From Sepiola atlantica (taxonomy: Eukaryota; Mollusca; Cephalopoda; Sepiida; Sepiolidae), in NCBI GenBank assembly GCA_963556195.1, contig OY744525.1, forward strand, positions 61,333,772-61,397,771: 64,000 nucleotides of DNA. The letters run 5' to 3'. The position numbers were made by a program, and so were the translations under genes. Each line of letters opens with the position of its first letter. The first letter of the stretch is position 1. Shown in pieces: positions 45,695-55,159 of the stretch. The notes below the pieces were generated by a model. The model saw only the letters and a program-made list of their open reading frames with translations. It did not search any database and had not been told where the DNA came from.

Positions 45695-46710
45695 TTAGAA
45701 CGGAAGTGACGCCGCCATTACTGACATAGCGTTGCCACGAACGATAGCCAGGGAGATGCGTTGGAACAACCAGGCTGACTCACGGGGCTCGTGCCTGGAC
45801 GTTGAAATCCTCCGTCCAATGTCCTGAAAAAATTTAACAGTCTCGGGGCCAAACACACCCGACGTTTCCACTGAAATAGGTTGGAAGACGAAACGGTCAG
45901 TGAGCGAGCTATATTTTCCGCGCTTCCTTGTTTCGGTGAGCAGAGCCACCATGCCGGGCTTCACTGCGGATTCCGCAATCCTTGCTGGTGAAAAGGAGTC
46001 AGAACAAGTGGCGTCCCAGATCAGTGGCTTTCCGGCTCGGAAAGCAAACATAGTCATCCCGTCAGGCCTGCGACTGTTGCCCCTGTACAGGCCAACTGGT
46101 TCAAGGACTGATGCAAAACCTGCCGAGTCGAGATATCGCCTGACTACGTCGTTAAGGGCAGAGTGGCGAGGCAGGCAGCCGGCACTAAATCGATAAGAGA
46201 GAGGATGCAGGGCAAACTCGTCAACAACCTGCCCACAGCGACACCGGTGTGGGTGGCACAAACGGAGTCCCAGCCGTTGTGAGACGGTGATCCGGATATT
46301 GTCATTGTCCAAAAGGGTTCCAAGTGTCGCCGAAGGGATGGCACTGAGCCAAGCACCGCTGTAAGGTGAAGCCGACGCAGTCAGACAGGCAACTCTATGC
46401 TGGTTACTGCTACGGACGAGTTCGGCAAACATGGATTGACATTGAATGTCGTCCCAGGATGACTGATGTATGAGATCGGGTGGTTGCTGAAGGTTTGTTG
46501 TGGTCCATGTTGACAAAACGGCTGTCAAAAGATCTGAAGACGGGGATTCGAGATATGAGGAGACAATCTCGTCAACAAGACCTGCCGAAGCGTAAGTCGA
46601 GGAAGCATAAGCCGGCAGCGCAGTATCGGTTGCCGAGTGCAAACCAAGGCCACCGAACCAAAACGGCAAAGTGGCCTGGCGCCAACCGGTGTCGTCAAAA
46701 TTTACATTAC
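45695..46710 (-). pseudogene. LINE C-terminus with CCHC-like finger and restriction-like endonuclease
   Basis: Open for 324 codons with no stop, and in frame further upstream to about 46710 (DDTGWRQATLPFWFGGLGLH). The open frame holds the end of the RT/thumb region, then a zinc-finger-like C143-x-C145-G with H155 and H169 (a usual fourth ligand Cys appears as Tyr159), then RRPDG (P202-D203) and LIWDAT (D219), the PD-D endonuclease motif. Together they mark an endonuclease-type LINE end. The 5' part is truncated. The GC content is higher than its surroundings, and the intact frame suggests a recent insertion. Confidence 0.8.
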
Positions 46711-46952
46711 AAAGGTTCTTTCCAAATATGATCTACGGTTAAGATCGGATTCTATCTCTGCCTGATGAGATCTCAGTTTATAATAACTGTTGATCGATAA
46801 CATCGACATGCCAGTGTCGCAGATTTTGTACATGTCTGTGTAAATAAAAATAATCATATATAAAAGCTCTATTTGATATTGAGCACTTTTTATAAACCCG
46901 GTTGAAATTCTTTGGATTACTACCCTGTGGATGTTTTACCTGGATTATTATT

Positions 46953-46954
<2 letters not shown>

Positions 46955-46991
<37 letters not shown>
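46955..46991. repeat. (AT)n microsatellite
   Basis: An AT tract of about 37 bp between two unremarkable A+T-rich stretches. Confidence 0.85.
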
Positions 46992-46995
<4 letters not shown>

Positions 46996-48702
46996 TTAAC
47001 TGAAATACCCGTCCCAGAATAGGTACATAATAATCAGACACACCTGAACTCTTTATTACGTGCAATCGAAAACAGAAAGCTATGGTCAAAATTGTGGAAA
47101 TATAGAGGGTATATAACTGAAGTTGTTTACATTGCAAAGTTTTAATTTTGTGAAATTTAAGGTTTTTTTAATAAGCAAAATTTGCTCATATTTCATACAG
47201 TATCTGTCACTCTTGCTTCCGTCGCCCTCCCTTTGTTTCTTAACAGTCGAAGGTAATAAAGAAAGGAAAGAATAAAACGATTAAAAAAGCCTATCATAAA
47301 CAAAAGTGAATATCACCAAAAGTAGAAGTACTATTTAAACCCATAGCAGCAGAGAAAGAGAGAGAGAGAGAGGGGGGGTGAGGGGTATAGCGAGCAGAAA
47401 GTGACTAATTATGGATTTTATCTTTTTATTTTTTTTATATTTAACTGGCTTTAAAAATTCGGTTTTTTTTTGTAGAAACAATCTAACCGATCTCAATGGT
47501 TGACCCAACGGGTCGCAGTTTTTTCTTTTTTTTTTTTTCGTAAATAATAGGCTGAACAATATTCATGTAAAATAGGCTTCTTCAGAAATGCAAAGACCTA
47601 GAAGGATTTTTTTAAATTTTGACTTGGAGAAAAATTTTACGATACAAAAATGCCTCATGCAATCTTCTAACACAGGTGGTTCCTATAACTGGTTTCTCTG
47701 GGCTGCATTTTTAGAATAAAGCCTTGTTTGTGGCGAACCCAATTCATTGTTGAAAATACATGTAAAAATAAGATAAACAACTGGCAATGTCTGATTTATG
47801 ACACATAACATATAACACAACAACTTTATAATATGATTGTTGGACATTAAGAAAATATAAAAACATGCAGTTACATATGAATGTTTCTAAACCCTTGATT
47901 GGCTTTGCATCTTCCTACCACATCTGCCATCATGCGGCGCGGCACCATTTGGAAACCACTGTTATAACTGGAATAAATTGAATCAATATTTTTCTCGAAC
48001 TTTGCGTATATAATACTAAAAAGATTTTCTACTTACCCAATAATGATAGTTTCCATAATTTCATGTTGAGCATTCCTTGTTTAGATAATAAAATTCCAAC
48101 TCCATCATGCGGCTCTGAATAGTGATGAGAGACTTTTTGTTTCCAGGTGGGGGCCCAGAAAAGGTGGCCAAGTAAGAATTACTTTCCTTCATTAGGTACC
48201 TTCTTTTTTTTTTCATTTTTTTTTTTTTTTTTTTTTCAATATTCCATGTGTCTTCCAAGGTAAAGCCATTTTATGATATTTTGCAAATAAATGTATTTTT
48301 TTTTTAGGTATATTTCTCTTTTTTTTTCACTCTAGATCAATGCATAAAAAGAAGCAACAACAACAGTCACAGCCAGCAACACATTTTACAGATTTATTTA
48401 ACAGGTGATTCTAGAATCATTTTTTCTCTCATTTTTTTTTTTTTTTCAGCTTTTTCGTTCTTTTGAGAATTTTATTTTATAAAAACCTTTTTTTTCTGTT
48501 TTTATGCCCTTTTGTCATTCTTTTTTCTTTTAAAACTTTTTTGTATTATTTCGTTATGATTTTTGGTCTTTTTTTCTTGTATGTGCGTGTGTGTGTGCGA
48601 TTTTTTTTTCTTTAATTATTTTTAAATGATAAACAGAGTTACCTTTCCTTGAACCATAATACTGGAAGGAGTCTTACTAGAAAAACACCTTTGCATTAGA
48701 TG

Positions 48703-48742
<40 letters not shown>

Positions 48743-48825
48743 TATCAGTATCGTAAAGAAATATAAATAAATGAATGGCTTCGTTTATATAAGATATAAC
48801 TTCCTCCACTGCCATAAGCACTTTT

Positions 48826-48944
48826 TTTAAAACTCAGTTGATAGAGCCAGCTAATGGGGTCCTGGTTTCGAATCTCACTAGTTCTAGTTACACCGATGAG
48901 TCGTAACGACGACGAAACACGTGTCTATGGATAAAAATAATTAC

Positions 48945-48955
<11 letters not shown>
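48826..48955 (+). mobile_element. tRNA-derived SINE
   Basis: TTGATAGAGCCAGCTAATGG, then GGTTTCGAATCTCAC (B-box-like), followed by CACCGATGAGTCGTAACGAC, GACGAAACACGTGTCTATGG and an AT tract (48944-48980). The body matches the SINE at 40330. Confidence 0.65.
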
Positions 48956-48975
<20 letters not shown>

Positions 48976-49204
48976 TATATACACGACGAAACAGTTGTCT
49001 GTGGATTACTATATTTTTTATATATACATATACCCCCTCTCCTAGCGATAGGCTGAGCTCTCTGGTAGATGAAATAACAGTTTCTCATTGACGTAAAACA
49101 ATAATCTTCTGCAAAGAATGAATAGATTTCTCAGGTTACCAAATGGCGTAGTAAAAATATATGTAAACAAAGAGCGTATATATAGATCTAAAATGACTTC
49201 TACT

Positions 49205-49340
49205 GTCAATGGCATAGTTTGGTGGCGCAGAAGGTTAAGGACTGCTGATCGCATTTGTATGTGACTGGCTGCTTGGATTTCTCAATGTTAATACACTGTC
49301 TATGTCTAGCCACACTGATGAGTCGTAGAAAATGAGACAG
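49205..49340 (+). mobile_element. tRNA-derived SINE, diverged
   Basis: GTTTGGTGGCGCAGAAGGTT, AAGGACTGCTGATCGC resembles a tRNA head. GCCACACTGATGAGTCGTAG, AAAATGAGACAG is the shared body. The B-box has decayed. Confidence 0.55.
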
Positions 49341-49439
49341 TTTTTTTAATTTATTTATTTTATTATTATTTGTTCTACTTTATTTATTTTACATTTTAAA
49401 CACTGTATATAAGTAAATTGTGCGTACAACAAAATCGTA

Positions 49440-49835
49440 GGATAAATTTCAGAGGAAACATTTTTTTAATCAATGAAACGGGCGGGTGGAAATAAAAAAA
49501 GAAAATTGCTAAAATTTTCCCTAAGGCCTTATCGTCTAACCCTCTAAGAGGAAACGTCAGAATAATAAATTAAAAACTAAGAAAATCGAATGAGATAGTA
49601 GGGGAAAAAATGTTTCAGTTGGAGAAAACGATTTTTTTTTCTCTCTCAATCGTTTTCTCCAACTTAAACAAATTTTTTCCCTTCATATCTCATTCGATGT
49701 TCTTAGTTTTTAATTTATCATTCTGACGTTTCCTCTTAGAGGGTCAGACGATAAGGCCTTAGGGAAAATTTTAGCCATTTTTTTTTTTCATCAGCCCATT
49801 TCATTGATTAGAAAAGGTTTCCTCTGAAATATATA
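49440..49835. mobile_element. Large palindrome, about 190-bp arms, almost no loop
   Basis: Left arm 49440-49634 and right arm 49640-49835. TTTCAGAGGAAACATTTTTT, CCTAAGGCCTTATCGTCTAA, CGTCAG(A/G)ATAATAAATTAA and AGTTGGAGAAAACGATTTTT pair with their complements on the right. The centre is a run of T followed by CTCTCTC. An arm-only copy is at 39005-39260. No ORF. Confidence 0.85.
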
Positions 49836-50131
49836 TATATATATTATTGAAATTATAAACAGAGTGGCATAAAGTTATATGATAAGACGTTCTATTTTCC
49901 TATCATAACTGGATATATGGATTCTTAAATAATACTAAATTGTGATGTCTTTCTTGCTTGACTTCTATTTGTGATGTTATTAGGGGTGCTGAAGAAGAGA
50001 CCTTCTGGAATCATTTAAAGTATAATATCACATAATATTCCAAATCATTTTAGAAACGATCTTATGCCAAATTTTGTTGTGTTTGGATTCTGGAACTGAT
50101 ATAAATAATGTGCTAATTTTATTCATGTTAA

Positions 50132-50132
<1 letters not shown>

Positions 50133-50177
<45 letters not shown>

Positions 50178-50219
50178 ATTAAAAAAAACACTTTAATATT
50201 TAATTTTAAAAAGTTTTTA

Positions 50220-50260
<41 letters not shown>

Positions 50261-50302
50261 ATTAAAAAAAACACTTTAATATTTAATTTTAAAAAGTTTT
50301 TA

Positions 50303-50338
<36 letters not shown>

Positions 50339-50340
50339 TA
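50133..50340. repeat. Tandem duplication of (AT)n plus 50-bp unit
   Basis: The unit is an AT tract followed by TTTAATTAAAAAAAACACTT, TAATATTTAATTTTAAAAAG, TTTTTAG. It occurs twice exactly (to 50222 and to 50305) and a third AT tract follows. Confidence 0.85.
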
Positions 50341-50563
50341 ATGCCCATCTTTACACAAAAGATAATCAGTAATTGTTGATAAGATACACGAGGTAAGCCT
50401 CATATATTTCTCAAGGACATCGCAAAACTGGTTTTAGGTATGAAGTCAGAATGACCTGTTCAAGGTCAAACATGGCGGCTCTATAAAGCTTCAAACAAAA
50501 ATATCAATCTTTGAACACGGTAGAATGTTGATAAAATGATCCTGTTTTGTTTTTATAAAAACC

Positions 50564-50735
50564 TAAAAGATAGCATAATCTGGCTGACACACCGGTTCTT
50601 GTTAGATCACCAAAGTTAAGCAATGTTGAGCCTGGTCAATACCAGATGGGTGACCAGTTAGGAATACCAGGTGCCGTATGTGGGAGGATGACGAAACCTC
50701 CCAGCAAAAAAAAATAAAAAAAAAATACAGCCCTG
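50564..50735 (+). mobile_element. 5S rRNA-derived element, copy 3, with hairpin tail
   Basis: GCATAATCTGGCTGACACAC, CGGTTCTTGTTAGATCACCA, AAGTTAAGCAATGTTGAGCC, TGGTCAATACCAGATGGGTG, ACCAGTTAGGAATACCAGGT, GCCGTATG follows 5S rRNA along almost its full length. It then has GGGAGGATGACGAAACCTCC, CAGC and an A-rich tail. The GGGAGG...CCTCCC stem is shared in degenerate form by the copies at 9822 and 36380. A body plus A-rich tail fits a SINE3-type element. Confidence 0.75.
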
Positions 50736-51109
50736 AAGATGTCTTTAGCAAGTACTTCAGTATGACCTGCTAATCGATACATGTACTGACACAACAGAAC
50801 CCCCCCCCCCGGGCGAAAGTTCTGTACTTAATCATGTGACAAAGCTATCATTTTTTTTTATTAAAGACGGCCAGTTAGAACATTAATTTTTATGCTATGA
50901 ATATTTTCTATTCAGGAATATATTTTCTAGGGGAACTGTAAAGATGGTGCAGATGGAAAATGGTATGATAGAATAATGGCAGAAATGGAAAAAAAAACTG
51001 GAAAACAATAACAATTTATACGAAATGGTTATTAAAAATAAATATTTACTAAAAAAATCATGTGGAACTCTCAGGAATGTATAAGCATTAAAAATATAGA
51101 ATGCCGAAT

Positions 51110-51703
51110 TGTAGCAGTCGGCTACAAGCCGGCACACAGCCGCCATATTGTTTAAATATCAATGACTTCTTAGCTGCCCTCTGATTGGTTCAAGCAATCT
51201 ACTTCCTCCTTGACTTGACCAATCAGTGGCCTTATCTTAAGCGAATCTCGGATGGCTAGCATAACTATATAAACACTTAAGCGCTATACACTGCTCTCTT
51301 TTTCTTCTTTGGCACGAGACGTCTCTTCTCTCTCTTTCCTTCTCGTGTACAGCCAAACACACGTCACCCCTCTCTGGAAACGCAACAAACATCTTCCCGG
51401 GCCTTTGGCTCTCGGTTCGACTTCGACAAGAAGACAAAGATCCAAAATGGCTACTGCCTCATACACGTGGACTTAATATAACACACACACCCATAACTGC
51501 TTACATGTGAACTGACTTTCACACCTGTGTACATACTTACATACACACATGGACGCGTCCTGACACCGTAGCCGGTGTACAAACATTCTATGGTATGGAC
51601 TATTCTCTCTTCCCTACTCACTGGGGAATTATAGTAATGGACTTCCTTAAATTTTGCCTTCGTCAAATACTCCTTTACACACTAACGTTTCCTCTTCGTC
51701 ACA
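51110..51703 (+). mobile_element. Solo LTR, 594 bp, 4-bp TSD
   Basis: It begins TGTAGCAGTCGGCTAC and ends CTCTTCGTCACA. The 4-bp direct repeat GAAT flanks it (51106-51109, 51704-51707). TATATAAA lies at about 51265-51272, so it has a promoter-like core, followed by a C/T-rich region. The first eight bases TGTAGCAG equal those of the inverted pair at 10020, which suggests related Ty3/gypsy-type retrotransposons. The orientation is chosen from the TATA box. No internal sequence remains. Frames across it are not genes. Confidence 0.8.
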
Positions 51704-51904
51704 GAATTTGCTATAATATTAATGATACAACACAAATTTATAAATCAGTTAATAAAATAGGCAAAAACTGAAAATGGTGTCTTGTGAAATCAATCCATTA
51801 AATTGAATTTACAGAAAAGGCTTAGGATGCCATTTTACTCGTGCCATTTTTAGTTTAATTCATATTTTTGTCATGGTTGAAAATATTGGCTAATAAAGAG
51901 AAGG

Positions 51905-52095
51905 AGCAACGTTGATACAACAGTTTTATCTGGATGGCTCCACTTACCCTTGATCCCCAACTTATAATGCTGAGTGTTTAGCAAGGAGGCATCAAGTACC
52001 AGTTTTCGAGTCTCTGGTATTACTCGACTTAGGATTGAACCCCAATCTTCTGGCCCATTAGCGAACACTCTTACCATTATGCTAAATAAGCAAAT
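51905..52095 (-). mobile_element. tRNA-derived SINE
   Basis: The minus strand reads TTTAGCATAATGGTAAGAGT (A-box region), then GGGGTTCAATCCTAAG (B-box), GGTACTTGATGCCTCCTTGC, TAAACACTCAGCATTATAAG and GGGTAAGTGGAGCCATCC. Head and boxes are well spaced. The GATGCCTCCTTGC body is one I associate with invertebrate SINEs, without being able to check. Confidence 0.7.
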
Positions 52096-52504
52096 AACAA
52101 TAAAATAACCCAATGTTTTTATTTTTTGATTTTTAGACACTATTCTAACATTTATTTTCTTATTTTTTGGAAGTGCTTCGAATAAGGTATAAAAGAGTTT
52201 ATCTAACAAAACTTTATCTGTAAATAAGAAAATATCTTCTCTACTTCTATCCTTTTTTGTTGAAAAAAAATGAATATGTACTATAATAAGTAATGTCATA
52301 AGTTACCTGGATTGTTGCAGATTATCTCCCTTGTTTTAGTCCTCGCAAGAGTAATACTGACAATAAAAGGTTATCTATGTATATATCTATTATTGTAAGC
52401 TAAATAAACAAAAAGGAGCTCTCTTATATATATATTATAGTTGCATTCCAATGACAATAGGAAACACTTAATCCCTGACCATAATTTTCACCTGTCCCTT
52501 TCCA

Positions 52505-52690
52505 TTGATTATAATTTACAGCTAATTAGAATTAAAATGGATTTTTTTTTAATTATAACTCAGTCCCAGAACTAAAGAATATTTTAGCATGTATTTTGTG
52601 TCATTAAAATATATGGGGAAAATGCCTTTAGGGAAACAAACGTTGACTAACTCAGCTTTAGTTTAATAATAGATAAGAAAATTGGAGTCG
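52505..52690 (+). repeat. Dispersed repeat, copy 2
   Basis: Same orientation and word order as 14830-15120 (TAACTCAGTCCCAGAACTAA, GCATGTATTTTGTG, TAACTCAGCTTTAGTTTAAT). Confidence 0.6.
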
Positions 52691-52739
52691 TTCAGTAAAT
52701 AGCATACATCAATAGAAACATTAACTCATTGGTTCAGTG

Positions 52740-52986
52740 TCTGGAATTACACCGCTCGAGCACATCTGAAATGAGGACATCTGAAGATGCTACAGCATCT
52801 TACCAATTGATGGAAAGATGAGGGAATGGCTGCTCAGATGGTTTGGATATGTGCTGAGGGCCAATGACAACACCATCACGAAACTTGTTTTTGTATTAGA
52901 AGTTGCCAGGAAGCACTTGAGAGTGAGATGAGCAGACGTCCCATACAAAGATTTATTGCAGACCCCATCATAATTTGGGATTAATG
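52740..52986 (+). pseudogene. LINE 3' end running into a GAA tail
   Basis: One frame reads REWLLRWFGYVLRANDNTIT, KLVFVLEVARK, the typical RWFGHV...EV-G-R end of a LINE polyprotein (here G-H is GY, and the RGRP part has decayed). A few dozen bases on, the sequence becomes (GAA)n. The microsatellite therefore probably grew from the LINE's own 3' repeat. Confidence 0.7.
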
Positions 52987-53173
52987 CAGAAGAAGAAGAA
53001 GAAGAAGAAGAAGAAGAAGAAGAAGAAGAAGAAGAAGAAGAAGAATGGGGAAAAAAAAGAAAAAGAAGAATGGGGAAAAAAAAGAAAAAGAAGAAGGAGA
53101 AAAAAAAGAAGAAGAAGAAGGAGAAAAAAAAGAAGAAGAAGAAGAAGAAGAAGAAGAAGAAAAAAAAAAAAAA
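52987..53173 (+). repeat. (GAA)n microsatellite with internal duplication
   Basis: GAA triplets, interrupted by a duplicated GAATGGGGAAAAAAAAGAAA block (53041 and 53067) and then AAAAAAGAAGAAG units. Confidence 0.9.
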
Positions 53174-53244
53174 GTATTAACTATCTATTGCGACCTTAGT
53201 TAATGTGAACTGACTTAATAATAATGAGATGATATTTATTACTA

Positions 53245-53822
53245 TATTTGTATTGTACTAATAAAATTTACACATATTTGTCTCCCGAGACACATAACAT
53301 TTCTGCATTAATTTGATTTAATTGGCAGAGATGATTTACTAAGTTTATACGGGATAAAAAGAACTACACATCATCATATTCCCGAATATACTTGGGATCA
53401 CTTATGAGGTTGGATATTCTTTTAACTTTTTGCAGGTTAATTTGCTGTTAATGAAATTTAAAAATATTTTTCATTGTACGGAACTTCTATCAGACCACCC
53501 TGATGCAAGTAGGATTATTATATAATATATGATATGTCTATATGCATATTTGTATTGTACTAATAAAAGGTGGAAACTGTTTACTCATTCCACCATTATA
53601 TGTCTTACTTCACTTCAGTTTGTGTCTATCCGTTACACCTCTGCATTGTATTGCCTTCTAATTGGCCTTTATATACACATTAAACAATGCTTCAAGCAAA
53701 CTTTTTTTTAATAGAAATGAAGTAAACGTTTTTTTATTTTTAATTTAACTCTGTTTACAAAGTTCATTTTAAATTTACACATATTTGTCTCCCGAGACAC
53801 ATAACATTTCTGCATTAATTTG
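53245..53822 (+). repeat. Split direct duplication
   Basis: ATTTGTATTGTACTAATAAA occurs at about 53247 and 53549. AAATTTACACATATTTGTCT, CCCGAGACACATAACATTTC, TGCATTAATTTGA occurs at 53266-53318 and 53769-53823. In the left copy the two words are joined; in the right copy they are about 200 bp apart. Confidence 0.75.
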
Positions 53823-54690
53823 AATAACTTCTTCAGGAGAAATAAAAGTAAAAAAAAACAAAAAACAGTATCTGTATTGAGAGCACAATACAGCATATGA
53901 AGCTCTATTCAGCCTACAACAACCGATAGAAACATAGATAACTAGACATTAAATCAGCATGTTTCAATCGGGGTTACCTGGAGCTCAAAGGTTCCGCAAA
54001 AGGTCCCTAGAGGTCATGTAAGAACAAGTAAGATGAGCTAATGCACTATTGACTTTTCATTTAATTTCATATTCACAAAACTAAAAGAATACCCGTCCCA
54101 GAACAGGTAAAAATTAACCCTACCCCCCCCCAATAGTTTTGCACCACTTTATGTCTTCTTACGAAGATTAAACTCACGATATAATGATACTAAACCTTAT
54201 GTCTAGAAACCTTATTACATGATTTTGATTCTAAAAAAATGTCTAATATTTAAGGCTTAACCTTGAGGTCTTCAGAAGAAATTCTAATTCAGAAAATCTT
54301 GCTTAATTGGTGTCTAATTACTATTGATCAAATTTAATGCAAATCTGAGATATTTGAATTTGTAAATGGGAAGTTGTCCGATATTGAAACCCCTTTAAAA
54401 TACTTATTAGTGAAATAAGCAAACGTCTTTTTGAGTTTTATTTAATTTCAGATATGTAATATTACTAAACATGCACTCTATATTCTTGGTTATTGTAATA
54501 TTTTAATATAGACATCATCATATAGAACCTATTATGTTATTAAAAAATATATAACAATCATTGGGAATATATTTAGGTATGTCTGTACAGCAATTATCTG
54601 TTTTCATTCGGTTTACATTTAAATCATAGATATATGTGATTGGTTACTTATGTTTATTTTTGTTCAGTTTGAATTTAGAACTGTTTTTTT

Positions 54691-55151
54691 GGTGGTTCTG
54701 CATGATGGCAACAAAATGGCGATGAACAAAATTCCCTTCCTTATTTCTAGAGGAGTGAATCGACAGGGGAGATTATTCGAATTATTTTTTAGGGGGACTC
54801 ATAACGAAACGATCATATTCGATTTTTTTCGTCACGGGAAACAGTAACACAGAGAGAGAAGTATGAGAATTTCTCAGAAGAAACATTTAAAAACAGTATT
54901 TTTGTGATAAACTACATTAAGAAACGGTATTAAAAAGGAAATAAAATAGATTTATTTGAGTAAATTTGACATCATATAAAATATATTTAATCTAATAAAA
55001 TGCCTTCAAGATTTAATACCTTGACGTCCATTTTCGGTAAATTAAGAAAATAATTAAGATACTTAAAATAATTCGAACTATCTCCCCTTTCGATTCACTC
55101 CTCTAGATATAAGGAAAGGAATTTTGTTTGTCGCTACAATGCAGAACCACC
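54691..55151. mobile_element. MITE with about 100-bp inverted ends and 8-bp TSD
   Basis: 461 bp. Left end GGTGGTTCTGCATGATGGCA, ACAAAATGGCGATGAAC; right end (reversed) GGTGGTTCTGCATTGTAGCG, ACAAACAAAATTCC. The arms continue through CTAGAGGAGTGAATCGA and GGGGAGATTATTCGAA. The 8-mer GTTTTTTT flanks both sides (54683-54690, 55152-55159), though it is low-complexity. A 65-codon frame across the left arm is not a gene. Confidence 0.8.
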
Positions 55152-55159
55152 GTTTTTTT

